Positions 23,861 through 32,766 of a stretch of 42,223 nucleotides of DNA are shown here, piece after piece. The DNA comes from an uncultured Methylococcaceae bacterium (lineage in GTDB: Bacteria; Pseudomonadota; Gammaproteobacteria; Methylococcales; Methylococcaceae): positions 1 through 42,223 of the forward strand of contig CAIOOA010000212.1 of assembly GCA_903859815.1 (NCBI GenBank), read 5' to 3'. The position numbers and the translations under genes were made by a program. Position 1 is the first letter of the stretch. Each line of letters opens with the position of its first letter. The notes under the pieces were generated by a model, which was given only the letters and a program-made list of their open reading frames with translations, was not told the origin of the DNA and ran no database searches.

Positions 23861-25108
23861 ATGATAAAAAGCTTTGGTCTATATATATCTTTGATATTAT
23901 GTTTTATACCTAATTTCACAAATGCTGAAACCCTAGGCTATGATCTCACGATATTAGATCATCCTAACTCACGGTCTTTAAATATGCGACTTATGGATGT
24001 CAATAATAACGGAGAATTGATCGGATATTATACTGACAGCCAAAATAAAATCGTTAACTTCTTCTATAGCGAGGGTGTTTACACATCTCTTGACCATCTC
24101 AATGGACAGCCTTCTAAGTTCATTGCCGCTGGTTTTAATAAACTTGGTCGGGTCGTAGGCACTTTAATCCCTGCCAATAATATTTTACAAGGCTTCGTTG
24201 CGAGCAATGGTAGTTATATCTCTATCACAAATAACAACACAACTTCAGATTCTATAGTTTTATCTGATATCAATGATGTAGGGCAAGTAGTTGGATATTT
24301 TCGCAATTCAGATGGTTTAATTCAAAGTCTAAGGTTTGATGATCAGAGCTTTGTCGTCACCCCCCTTGAAAATCTTAATGCATTATCAGGTTTAGGAACT
24401 TACGCCACTGGTATTAATAATAACGCACATATATCGGGATTTTTTAAAGATGCCCAATCAGTTTTTCATGGCTTCATTTACGATGGCGAAAGTTACAACA
24501 CCCTAGATCATCCCAACGCAGCGTCCCTAGGTTCGCCCAACGGCACTTATGTGAATGGAATAAATGATTACGATCAAGTAGTTGGGTATTACATTGATGC
24601 TGGTGGCACTTCGCATGGCTTCATGTTTAGTGGTGGTCAATTTGTCAATATTGATGTTGTCAATGCTCTGAACACCTATCCGAATAGCATTAATAATTAT
24701 GGAGAAGTCATTGGTTATTTCGTGGATGCCTTAGGTACGCATGGTTTTTTAGCGTCTCCCATTACGACAACAGCAATCAGTCAAAACGGTTCTTCAATTT
24801 CCATACAGACCTCTGCTGGAGGAAATTTGGGTGTCAATGCAGACTGGTGGTTTGTGGCATACTCCCCTTGGGGACATTATTATTCTTATGTCTATCCTGA
24901 TCAATGGATCGATATAGGAACAGACTTAAGCCGCGTGTCGCCAGCTTACCAAGGGCGATTGATGAATGTAGCGGATCTAAAGTTGTTTGATGCGACAGGC
25001 ATACCGAGTGGAAATTACATTCTATATTTTGGGGTGGATACCAAAAGGGATGGTAAGTTAGACTTTGATCGATTATATTACTCTAGTTTTTCATTGACAA
25101 TACCTTAG
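23861..25108 (+). CDS. Secreted HAF-repeat protein
   Basis: A 415-residue secreted protein. A signal peptide (GLYISLILCFIPNFTNA) is followed by six repeats of about 40 residues with the 'G-x-x-x-GYY-x-D...HGF-x-x-x-G-x-Y/F' pattern of the HAF extracellular repeat family. Examples are ELIGYYTDSQNK, QVVGYYIDAGGTSHGFMF and EVIGYFVDALGTHGFL. A distinct C-terminal module follows (about 305-415), with ADWWFVAYSPWGHYYSY and YILYFGVDTKRDGKLDFDRL. No sorting signal is visible. The ATG at 23861 has aagagg five bases upstream and is preferred over the GTG at 23855. The gene and its upstream region are unusually A/T-rich for the window, suggesting acquisition by transfer. Confidence 0.8.
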   Translation: MIKSFGLYISLILCFIPNFTNAETLGYDLTILDHPNSRSLNMRLMDVNNNGELIGYYTDSQNKIVNFFYSEGVYTSLDHLNGQPSKFIAAGFNKLGRVVGTLIPANNILQGFVASNGSYISITNNNTTSDSIVLSDINDVGQVVGYFRNSDGLIQSLRFDDQSFVVTPLENLNALSGLGTYATGINNNAHISGFFKDAQSVFHGFIYDGESYNTLDHPNAASLGSPNGTYVNGINDYDQVVGYYIDAGGTSHGFMFSGGQFVNIDVVNALNTYPNSINNYGEVIGYFVDALGTHGFLASPITTTAISQNGSSISIQTSAGGNLGVNADWWFVAYSPWGHYYSYVYPDQWIDIGTDLSRVSPAYQGRLMNVADLKLFDATGIPSGNYILYFGVDTKRDGKLDFDRLYYSSFSLTIP

Positions 25109-25143
25109 TATGAACCTGTTTTATTGGCCCTAAGAGGTTTCGC

Positions 25144-25599
25144 ATGTCACTTGCTTTAGTTTTGCATTTGTTCGCCGCCACCGTTTGGGTAGGCGGCATG
25201 TTCTTCGCCTATCAAATACTCCGTCCAGTGGCGGGGGAAATGTTGGAGCCTCCCGTTCGGTTGACACTGTGGAAGAATGTTTTTTGGCGATTTTTCCCTT
25301 GGGTCAAAGCGAGTATCGTGCTGTTATTCCTGACCGGTTTTTGGATGATACGCGGACTGGGTGGCATGGCAAATGTGGGTTGGCACATTCACTTGATGTT
25401 ACTGATGGCTGTCGTGATGACAGTGGTATTTTTCTTGATACGCGGCAAATATTATTGTGGCCTGAAGGAAGCGGTCATCATTGAGAATTGGGCCGTCGCC
25501 GCTGAACGGCTGGGCGATATTCGCAAGGCCGTCGGTTTGAATTTGATCTTAGGGCTAATCACCATCGCCGTGGCAGGATTAGGACGTTACTTAGGCTAA
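25144..25599 (+). CDS. CopD-like four-helix membrane protein
   Basis: A 151-residue inner-membrane protein with four predicted helices. It begins LALVLHLFAATVWVGGMFFAYQIL, the typical first helix of the CopD-like/YwiC-like family with a conserved His and Trp-Val-Gly-Gly. The later helices include SIVLLFLTGFWMIRGL and LNLILGLITIAVAGLG. Such proteins are linked to copper handling or haem-type membrane redox, but the specific role is not assignable. aagagg precedes the ATG. The NADPH-FMN reductase gene follows by 42 bp on the same strand. Confidence 0.75.
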   Translation: MSLALVLHLFAATVWVGGMFFAYQILRPVAGEMLEPPVRLTLWKNVFWRFFPWVKASIVLLFLTGFWMIRGLGGMANVGWHIHLMLLMAVVMTVVFFLIRGKYYCGLKEAVIIENWAVAAERLGDIRKAVGLNLILGLITIAVAGLGRYLG

Positions 25600-25641
25600 A
25601 ATAGTGGGTCATCAATCTATTCAATCCAACAGGAACAACTT

Positions 25642-26250
25642 ATGAAATACGCCATTATTTCGGGCAGTCACAGGCCCCAATCACAATCCGGCAAAGTCGC
25701 TCTCTACATTGAAAAGCAGCTTGCGATTCTCGACAGCAGCGCTTCTAGTGTGATTTTGGATCTTGGAAAAACACCCTTGCCCTTATGGGATGAAGGCATC
25801 TGGCAGGGTGACCCAAAGATCATGGATGTGTGGAAACCCATTTCCACCGAACTGAAAAGCTGTGATGCGGCGATTGTCATCGCACCGGAATGGGGGGGTA
25901 TGGTGCCGGCCGCTTTGAAGAATTTCTTTCTGTTTGCCGCCGACGGTTGCTTGTATCATAAACCGGGCTTGATCGTTGGCGTTTCCGCTTCGCGCAATGG
26001 TGCATACCCGGTTGCCGAATTGCGGGTCAGTAGTTATAAAAACACGCATTTACAATATATATCCGAGCATATTATTGTCCGTCAAGTCAATGATGTTTTG
26101 AACGAGGAAACCCCGCAATCCGATGATGATGCCTCATTGCGCAAGCGTTTGGATTACAGTTTGTCAGTGTTGGCCGAATATGCCAAAGCCTTGCAGTTGG
26201 TTCGGGCAAGCGGGGTGTTGAATCGGAAGGACTATCCTTTCGGAATGTAA
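25642..26250 (+). CDS. NAD(P)H-dependent FMN reductase, flavodoxin fold
   Basis: A 202-residue flavodoxin-like oxidoreductase. The FMN phosphate loop is ISGSHRPQSQSGKVA at the N-terminus. The flavin ring loop is IVIAPEWGGMVPAALKNFF. A GVSASRNGAYPVAELR segment lies near residue 115-130. Members reduce FMN or quinones with NAD(P)H, and the physiological partner is unknown. An aacaggaac Shine-Dalgarno precedes the ATG. It is likely co-transcribed with the upstream CopD-like gene. Confidence 0.82.
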   Translation: MKYAIISGSHRPQSQSGKVALYIEKQLAILDSSASSVILDLGKTPLPLWDEGIWQGDPKIMDVWKPISTELKSCDAAIVIAPEWGGMVPAALKNFFLFAADGCLYHKPGLIVGVSASRNGAYPVAELRVSSYKNTHLQYISEHIIVRQVNDVLNEETPQSDDDASLRKRLDYSLSVLAEYAKALQLVRASGVLNRKDYPFGM

Positions 26251-26266
26251 ATTCTAAGTGGATGGA

Positions 26267-26288
26267 GCGTCAAAGCTTGCTTTGACGC
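26267..26288. repeat. Hairpin of the gcTTgc-core family
   Basis: gcgtcaaagc and gctttgacgc pair fully across a TT loop, 16 bp after the FMN reductase stop. The same hairpin is found twice in the ladder upstream of the MscS-type gene. There is no T-run, so it is not a standard terminator. Confidence 0.75.
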
Positions 26289-26315
26289 ACCCAGTCATTC
26301 TCATTATGGCTAAAC

Positions 26316-26381
26316 GCCGTCATTCCGGCTTGGACTGCCGGAATCCAGCGCCACGGATGGTAACTAGTCGGTGCATAACTG
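26316..26381 (+). repeat. Dispersed about 65-bp repeat, copy 2
   Basis: This matches the minus-strand reading of 42-106, beginning gccgtcattccggc. The rest of the interval to 26610 is non-coding. It ends with gccgtcaggaatgacgggtt (about 26512-26531), which carries the inverted gtcattcc motif and may be the far end of a larger element of about 215 bp. Confidence 0.6.
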
Positions 26382-26610
26382 TCTGATTAAACATGACTGG
26401 CAAATCCTAGTTTCACGTCACTGTGACTGGATGCATTCAGAACACCCCTGTCCCGAACCCTACGGACTGCTGGCCTAAGCAAATCGGTTGCCCTGCCGAT
26501 TTATCCTTCTTGCCGTCAGGAATGACGGGTTATAAATCAACGCTCTGGCTCATAATGTGAAATGCTGTTGACGCTCCCAACACGCTAGAAAATAAGCAAT
26601 TTTGTTAATT

Positions 26611-27744
26611 TCAGTGATTCAATCTAGCCTTGAGTTCCAAAGCCTGATTCAAGGCTTTATCGGCATCTTCCGATAACACATTAAAATGCCCCATCTTGCG
26701 GCCCACCCGTGCGGACTTCTTGCCATACAGGTGCAAATGGACATTGGGTTCGCTGAGCAAGATGTCCCAAGCCGGTTCGTCGTCACCCCATATATCACCT
26801 AACAGATTCACCATGACCACCGGGCTTAGCAAGCGGGTGTCGCCGGGAGACAAACCACACATGGCGCGGACTTGTTGGTCGAACTGGCTGAATTGGGTTG
26901 CATCCAAGGTGTAATGACCACTGTTATGCGGACGGGGGGCGATTTCATTAATCAACAACTCGCCACCGTCTAGCACGAAAAACTCAACCGCCAACACGCC
27001 GACATAATCTAGCGACTCGGCCAATTGCAAGGCCATTTCCCTCGCATGTTCGGCAACGCTGCTTGCAACCCGTGCGGGCACGATGCTGATGTCGAGTATG
27101 CCCCCGGCATGATGATTTTCCGCCACCGGGAAGCAAACCGACTGCCCAATGCCAGTGCGTGTGACAATCACCGAAACCTCGGTCTTCAGATTCAGTTTGC
27201 GTTCCAACACGCAAGGCTTGCCCTCCATTGCAAGAAAGGCGTTTTTGGCTTCCTCAAATGAGTTGACGTGAACCTGTCCCTTGCCGTCATAACCTAAACG
27301 GGCAATTTTCAGGATGCCGGGCAAATGTCCACTCAAATCTTGCTGCAAATCTTCCAAGCTCTCAATGGCCAGAAACGGAGCGACTTGCAAGCCGGCATTA
27401 AAGATGAAGTTCTTCTCGCGGATACGGTCTTGGGCGATGGATACCGCCTCGGACGAAGGGCTGACGCAAATATATTGTTCCAGGAATGCCATGCTGGCCG
27501 CTGGCACGTTTTCAAATTCAGTCGTCACGGCTAGGCAGGTGTCAGCCAATTGCTGTAAGGCAGCCGGATCGTCATAATCCGCACACAGATGAACATCCGC
27601 CAGCGCACCCGCAGGGCTTTCGGTGTCAGGGTCCAGTACGGTGACGCGATAACCCATGGACAAGGCAGACATGGTAAACATCCGGCCCAACTGCCCACCT
27701 CCCAAAATGCCAAGCATGGCGGTTGGCAAGATATGCTGTTTCAT
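26611..27744 (-). CDS. purK: 5-(carboxyamino)imidazole ribonucleotide synthase PurK
   Basis: A 377-residue ATP-grasp ligase of purine biosynthesis. It converts aminoimidazole ribonucleotide, bicarbonate and ATP to N5-CAIR. The N-terminus has [19 protein letters not shown]. The ATP-grasp body has [10 protein letters not shown], then [17 protein letters not shown], and the metal-binding [14 protein letters not shown]. The C-terminal [19 protein letters not shown] is typical. It overlaps purE by four bases (27741-27744), so purE and purK are translationally coupled. Confidence 0.95.
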   Translation of the reverse strand: MKQHILPTAMLGILGGGQLGRMFTMSALSMGYRVTVLDPDTESPAGALADVHLCADYDDPAALQQLADTCLAVTTEFENVPAASMAFLEQYICVSPSSEAVSIAQDRIREKNFIFNAGLQVAPFLAIESLEDLQQDLSGHLPGILKIARLGYDGKGQVHVNSFEEAKNAFLAMEGKPCVLERKLNLKTEVSVIVTRTGIGQSVCFPVAENHHAGGILDISIVPARVASSVAEHAREMALQLAESLDYVGVLAVEFFVLDGGELLINEIAPRPHNSGHYTLDATQFSQFDQQVRAMCGLSPGDTRLLSPVVMVNLLGDIWGDDEPAWDILLSEPNVHLHLYGKKSARVGRKMGHFNVLSEDADKALNQALELKARLNH

Positions 27745-28232
27745 CCGTCCACCTCAGGCAAGTGCATCGCCAGTACGGTATCTGTTTGATGCTGGCGAAA
27801 GGCTTGCAAGCGGTCACATAAATCAAAATCATGGTTCGCCAGCATCGCCGCTGCGAATAAGGCGGCATTGATCGCCCCGGCTTCGCCGATGGCAAAGGTT
27901 GCCACGGGAATGCCTTTGGGCATTTGCACGATGGAGTAGAGCGAGTCCATGCCCCTCAAGTATTTAGAAGGAACCGGCACGCCTAATATGGGTAGGGTGG
28001 TCTTTGCCGCCAACATGCCCGGCAAGTGAGCCGCACCGCCCGCCCCGGCAATGATGCATTGCAAACCCCTAGGGGCCGCACTTTCTGCATATTCAAATAG
28101 CAAATCCGGGGTGCGATGTGCAGAAACAACCCGTGTTTCAAAGCCAATCCCTAACTCTTTTAATTGTTTTGCCGCATGTTGCATAACTTCCCAGTCGCTA
28201 TTGCTGCCCATGACGATGCCGACTTGAATCAT
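27741..28232 (-). CDS. purE: N5-CAIR mutase PurE
   Basis: A 163-residue class I PurE. It isomerises N5-CAIR to CAIR in the step after PurK. The signature segments are [20 protein letters not shown] and [16 protein letters not shown]. The length is normal for the family. It is first in the purE-purK operon on the minus strand. A PurR-type operator was not recognised upstream. Confidence 0.95.
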   Translation of the reverse strand: MIQVGIVMGSNSDWEVMQHAAKQLKELGIGFETRVVSAHRTPDLLFEYAESAAPRGLQCIIAGAGGAAHLPGMLAAKTTLPILGVPVPSKYLRGMDSLYSIVQMPKGIPVATFAIGEAGAINAALFAAAMLANHDFDLCDRLQAFRQHQTDTVLAMHLPEVDG

Positions 28233-28331
28233 TTGATGACTCTCTAAAAACTAAACAAGTCATTTTACCCGAATGATAGCAAGCATGGGCAATTTTATAT
28301 CTTTGTATTCGATTGCAAATCATGCTGGAGT

Positions 28332-28424
28332 GCAAGGCTTGCCTTGCCTATCCTTGTATCCGCTAGGTTAACTCAGGAGTGCAAGGCTTGCCTTGCTTGG
28401 AACTGCCCACGAAAGGCAAGCCTT
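28332..28424. repeat. gcTTgc-core hairpins upstream of purE
   Basis: gcaaggcttgccttgc occurs at 28332-28347 and again at 28381-28396. The palindrome aaggcaagcctt lies at 28413-28424. The stems differ from the gtcaaagc hairpins elsewhere but keep pairing and the gcTTgc centre. They lie between the purE start and the Roc-COR gene, with no gene around them. Confidence 0.7.
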
Positions 28425-28449
28425 CATTGTCATTAAGGTAAGGATTAGC

Positions 28450-28560
28450 TAACTCGTCATTTCGGCATGGATGCCGACAAATCCGCCGGGAGCGGATTTG
28501 GACGCACGGGTGCGGGGCGAAGCCCGAACCACAGGGATGTGGTGAGCCAGCGTCTAGTGG
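28450..28560. repeat. Compound palindrome of REP/BIME type
   Basis: A run of small hairpins: tcggcatggatgccga, caaatccgccgggagcggatttg, ggggcgaagcccg-like and accacagggatgtggt. It is GC-rich and non-coding. The remainder to 28780 is more A/T-rich, with no gene supported. Confidence 0.55.
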
Positions 28561-28783
28561 ATGGCTCGTCTTTCCCAACTCCCTCCTGATGATCATTTGG
28601 GGATTTTGACTCAATGAAGAAACCAAAATCAACATATAATGGATGGCAAGTTATACCTATTCGAACAGGCTTTGTAAGACACTTGTTTGATCTTTTTGTG
28701 AGAATTGCTATTTGGAAGAGTCGTAATAAGCAAACTAAGTCACGAATAGAAGCTGCCCATTCAGAAAAGTTTTGACAACCAAC

Positions 28784-31663
28784 ATGACCCCCAAGCCGAC
28801 TCAGGAACAAGCCCACATGACACAACCGGAAAACCTCGCCCTAGCACTGATAGAGAAAGAAAAATGGGAGAAAACCGGGTTTCTGGATTTGGGTAATTGT
28901 GGGCTTACCGAAGTGCCGGAAGAAGTGAGGGATTTGGTTTGGTTGAAAGATTTGGTTTTAGGAACTAGGTATGCCACTCAAATGTACTTTCTTGTAGAAA
29001 GCCTAAACAAAGGTGTACCTAATACCATTAACCATTTACCTGATTGGTTTTCAGAATTAAGCGAACTAAAAATTCTTATTTTGAATCAAAACCCATTATC
29101 TGATATAACACCATTGGCTGAACTGGATACTTTACTAAGATTACATTGTGATGAAACAAAGTTGACAGACTTGTCTCCATTGGTCAATTTGACTTCCCTT
29201 CAAATACTTAGCTGTGCTGACACTCCCATAACAGACTTAATGCCCTTGGTTGGATTGATAAATTTAAGGGAACTAGATTGCTCTTGGACTAAGGTGACTG
29301 ACTTGTCGCCACTTTCAAAACTAAAAAGTCTAATAAAACTAAATTTTATGGTAACCAATATACATGATTTATCACCGCTGGCTAATCTTTGCAATTTAGA
29401 ATCACTAAATTGCTCTACGACCAGCGTAGCTGACTTATTGCCTCTGTCCAAGCTCTCAAGGCTAGAAATCCTTGATTGCTACAATACCTCTATCGCAGAC
29501 TTATCGCCTATTGAAGATTTGGTCAGGCTACAATATTTTGATTGCTCCGAAACTCTAGTCGCTGATTTGTCGCCTGTTTGGCCAGGAATTCAACAAGCTT
29601 GGCCTGTAAAGTGGGAATTTTCTGAAGGTTACCTCGAAATTGGCAATAACTTTGGCATTTACGTCCAAGACTGCCCTCTCATCATCCCCCCGGTAGAATT
29701 CGCCATCGAAGGCCCGGAAGCGGTCGTCGAATATTTTGAGCAACTCGGTGACGATGCCCGACCTTTGAATGAGGTCAAGGTGATATTTCTAGGCGAAGGA
29801 GCAGCGGGCAAGACTTCGTTAATCAAAAGGCTACGCGATGAGGAGTTCGACCCCAAAGAAAGCCAAACCCATGGCATCCGCATCCAGAAAACACCTTTTA
29901 CGATAGACGAGGAAACCATACTCGCCCATTGTTGGGATTTTGGCGGGCAGGAGGTTAATCATGCCACGCATCAGTTTTTCCTGTCGCAACGCTGCATTTA
30001 TGTCGTCGTATTGAATAGCCGCAGTGACGACAAAGCCGAGAAATGGCTGAAACATGCCAGTAGTTTCGGTGGACGCTCGCCGGTATTAGTGGTATTGAAC
30101 AAGATCGACGAGAATCCTTCCTTCCAAGTCAACCAAAAATTATTGAGTGAAAAATATCCGAATATCCGGGGCTATTATCGATTGTCTTGTGGCACTGGCA
30201 TGGGCGTGGATGCATTCCGTCAGGCAATAAGCCATTTAATCGAACAAGCCGATGCACGGCGAACCCCGTTTCCCGCCTCATGGTTGGCAGTGAAGGAACA
30301 TTTTGCCAACATGACCCAAGATTATATCGACTCGGCGCATTACCGGGCGGTGTGTGAACATAACGGCGTTACCCGACGCATTAGCCAAGATGTGTTGCTA
30401 CAATTCCTGCATGATTTAGGGCTGGTCATCAACTTCCGCAACTTGAAGAACTTCGACACACAAATTCTCAATCCTTTATGGCTGACCAACGGGGTATATC
30501 GCATCATCAATTCCGAGCGGGTGGCAAATGCGGGTGGTTTGTTGCATGAGGACGATTTGGATGCCATCATCAATGATCCTCGATATGCCAAAACTGGGGA
30601 TCGGGTTTTTGATTACCCGCTGGACAAGCTCAATTATATCGTCCGGGTGATGCAAGAGTTTGAATTGTGTTTCCGGCTGGATGACTGCCGTTATGTCGTG
30701 CCACAATTGTTGCCCGTATCCGAACCTGATTTCCACAAAGAAGGAAAAGGTTTACGTTTCGTCATTCGTTTTCCTGAATTGCTACCCGATAGCATTTTTC
30801 CACGCTTAATGGTGAAACTGCATAGTTTCATTGAAGGCGAGTTGCGTTGGCGCACCGGCATGGTGTTGCACAAACCGTCTGTGTTTAATGCCTCGGCGCG
30901 AGTGCGCGAGGACAAGGAAGACAAGGAAATCCAAATCGAAGTCTGCGGCCAAGAACCCCGTAGGTTATTGAGCTTTATCCGCGAGACCGTAAAGGAGATT
31001 GTCGCCAGTTTCGCCAATCTGCCCACCACCGAATGGGTGCCAATCCCTGATTGTGATGAAAACTTTGAATATGAGTATCTTGTGGTTGCAGAAAAGGCCG
31101 GGGAGAAAGAGGTTTTCGTCCGGCAATTGAAAAAACGCATACCCGTCGCTGATTTATTGGACGGCGTGGAAGAACAGATGATGCGCGATGAACTCGCGCA
31201 AACCCCTGTCAAGGCGTTCGTGTCCTATTCACACAAAGATTTGGAATACTTGCCCGATCTTCGCGCCGCGCTATCGCCTTTGGTGCGTTTGGACAAACTG
31301 GTCCTCTGGGATGACCGCGCCATAGAAGCGGGCGAGGAATGGAATAAAGTGATTTTCCAGCAACTGGCAGAAGCTGATTTGGTATTGTGCCTAATCAGCG
31401 CAGATTTTATTCATTCAGATTTTTGTTACACCCAAGAACTGGCAGAAGCTCTGTCGGCACATCATCAAGGCGAGAAAACCGTCATTCCGATTCGTTTACG
31501 CGAGTGCCTTTGGGATGATTTGCCTTTGGCAAAGATTCAAGGCATGCCCAGTCAATGGATTTCCGCTGCCGCTGACAAAGACGCAGCGTGGACTGAACTT
31601 GCCAAAAGTTTGGAACCCGCCATCAGTCAAGCCAAAATACGCAAGTTAAATGCTCGAAAATAG
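28784..31663 (+). CDS. LRR-Roc-COR-TIR protein (bacterial Roco GTPase with TIR effector)
   Basis: A 959-residue cytoplasmic multidomain protein. Residues 25-290 are leucine-rich repeats with a repeated 'L-x-x-L-x-C-x-x-T-x-x-x-DLSPL' unit. The Roc GTPase domain has a P-loop GEGAAGKTSL (about 334-343), a switch II DFGGQE (about 385) and NKID (about 438). A COR dimerisation region follows (about 510-740). A C-terminal TIR domain spans 809-955. It starts KAFVSYSHKD and keeps a Glu in SDFCYTQELAEAL (Glu885), at the place of the NADase catalytic Glu. Roco-TIR proteins are suspected nucleotide-triggered or ligand-triggered immune NADases. Starts at 28784 and 28817 are both possible. Confidence 0.88.
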   Translation: MTPKPTQEQAHMTQPENLALALIEKEKWEKTGFLDLGNCGLTEVPEEVRDLVWLKDLVLGTRYATQMYFLVESLNKGVPNTINHLPDWFSELSELKILILNQNPLSDITPLAELDTLLRLHCDETKLTDLSPLVNLTSLQILSCADTPITDLMPLVGLINLRELDCSWTKVTDLSPLSKLKSLIKLNFMVTNIHDLSPLANLCNLESLNCSTTSVADLLPLSKLSRLEILDCYNTSIADLSPIEDLVRLQYFDCSETLVADLSPVWPGIQQAWPVKWEFSEGYLEIGNNFGIYVQDCPLIIPPVEFAIEGPEAVVEYFEQLGDDARPLNEVKVIFLGEGAAGKTSLIKRLRDEEFDPKESQTHGIRIQKTPFTIDEETILAHCWDFGGQEVNHATHQFFLSQRCIYVVVLNSRSDDKAEKWLKHASSFGGRSPVLVVLNKIDENPSFQVNQKLLSEKYPNIRGYYRLSCGTGMGVDAFRQAISHLIEQADARRTPFPASWLAVKEHFANMTQDYIDSAHYRAVCEHNGVTRRISQDVLLQFLHDLGLVINFRNLKNFDTQILNPLWLTNGVYRIINSERVANAGGLLHEDDLDAIINDPRYAKTGDRVFDYPLDKLNYIVRVMQEFELCFRLDDCRYVVPQLLPVSEPDFHKEGKGLRFVIRFPELLPDSIFPRLMVKLHSFIEGELRWRTGMVLHKPSVFNASARVREDKEDKEIQIEVCGQEPRRLLSFIRETVKEIVASFANLPTTEWVPIPDCDENFEYEYLVVAEKAGEKEVFVRQLKKRIPVADLLDGVEEQMMRDELAQTPVKAFVSYSHKDLEYLPDLRAALSPLVRLDKLVLWDDRAIEAGEEWNKVIFQQLAEADLVLCLISADFIHSDFCYTQELAEALSAHHQGEKTVIPIRLRECLWDDLPLAKIQGMPSQWISAAADKDAAWTELAKSLEPAISQAKIRKLNARK

Positions 31664-31774
31664 ACAAATTTATTGTGCTTTTGTGAGGCAATTTCGACCG
31701 TTGCCGTTGATAGGGCAGGGGAGGGCTGCGCCACTTTGCCCATTACAAAGGGCGGCGGGTCAAACAAAAAAATT

Positions 31775-31869
31775 AACGCGGTAAGGCGGAACCTAAGGAC
31801 GGGTTCCGCCGAATGGGAACCTCGGAAGATCTTGCCAATCTGAGCATATGTCGTCCACTTTTCGGCGGA
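31775..31869 (+). repeat. 95-bp island repeat, copy A
   Basis: The repeat starts aacgcggtaaggcggaacc and ends ccacttttcggcgga. A hairpin pairs gcggaacc with ggttccgc (loop about 9 bases here). Copy B (32490-32584) has the same length and order with scattered mismatches. The rest of the gap between 31664 and 31893 is non-coding. Confidence 0.8.
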
Positions 31870-31893
31870 TTACATCCCTGTATCCGCCCAACT

Positions 31894-32190
31894 TCATACG
31901 AATCGCTCCCTTTCTTTGCCATTCCATACCCGCGTGATCAACACTGAGCCGCTGGGACTCTGGGTATAACGGATGACATAGCTTGAATGTCCGAAAGTGG
32001 CAAAAATGTCGCGGAATTTTGGTTTGTCTGGCACGAATGTGCCAAGTCCTGGAAATGTCTCAAGGGGTTTGGCTGCATTTAGGATGGTTTCTGCGGCTTT
32101 TTGCGCGGCTTGAGGATTCTTTTCGAGCAGGAACCGATATAAACGATCCACATCACGCAAAGCTTGGGGTAACCAGATTACGTCGGGCAT
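31894..32190 (-). CDS. RelE/ParE-superfamily toxin
   Basis: A 98-residue toxin-like protein (PDVIWLPQALRDVDRLYRFL, then the terminal VLITRVWNGKERER). ParE-type members poison gyrase and RelE-type members cut mRNA on ribosomes. The sequence does not settle which. The start at 32190 lies inside the antitoxin gene (13-bp overlap), the usual arrangement. It sits between repeat copies A and B with its antitoxin. Confidence 0.82.
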   Translation of the reverse strand: MPDVIWLPQALRDVDRLYRFLLEKNPQAAQKAAETILNAAKPLETFPGLGTFVPDKPKFRDIFATFGHSSYVIRYTQSPSGSVLITRVWNGKERERFV

Positions 32191-32414
32191 GTACGATATT
32201 GACCCTCTGCCAAATCTTGCAACCATGCCATGGCTATTTCATGGCTGATACCGTGACCAGTGCGCTCGTATTCCGCTAGACGTGCCTCATCGTTATCGGT
32301 GTAATCTTCAAGCAAGGTTTCAACCAGTCCTTCCACTGTATTGTGGTTTTGCTTGGCAAGGGCGTTCAAGCGTTGCAGGGTTTTGTCAGGGAGCTTTATC
32401 GAAATAGTTTGCAT
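32178..32414 (-). CDS. Ribbon-helix-helix-type antitoxin
   Basis: A 78-residue protein beginning MQTISIKLPDKTLQRLNALA, a ribbon-helix-helix DNA-binding pattern. It is followed by an acidic toxin-binding tail (DYTDNDEARLAEYERTG). A strong ggagg Shine-Dalgarno lies before the ATG. It should neutralise the downstream ParE/RelE-like toxin and repress the operon. Confidence 0.82.
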   Translation of the reverse strand: MQTISIKLPDKTLQRLNALAKQNHNTVEGLVETLLEDYTDNDEARLAEYERTGHGISHEIAMAWLQDLAEGQYRTCPT

Positions 32415-32489
32415 GGTTTTACCTCCAAATAGGAAATAATTTTATCATGAGCTATCTTAACATTGTTGATCGTTCCTGCGCTCCGCGCC

Positions 32490-32584
32490 AACGCGGTAAG
32501 GCGGAACCATGGACAGGTTCCGCAGGATAGGAACCTCGGACGAATCATGCCAATCTGGGCCTATGCCGTCCACTTTTCGGCGGA
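32490..32584 (+). repeat. 95-bp island repeat, copy B
   Basis: Same ends and order as 31775-31869. The hairpin gcggaacc-atggaca-ggttccgc is intact. It lies upstream of the membrane protein gene. The following 180 bases (32585-32766) contain no gene, only the aggat Shine-Dalgarno at the end. Confidence 0.8.
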
Positions 32585-32766
32585 CCCCCTACCTATCTAC
32601 CAATCATCTTGCAACTTAACAAAAATTTTGTTCCTATAATCCGATTTGGACAGGCTCAGTGATGCCGGACTATCGCCGTCGTGCTGTTGCGGTACTTGCA
32701 TAGGGTTCTGGGATGTTTTTGAAAAGCCATAGAGATTAGGCCCAAGTCTTATACTGAGGATTATAG

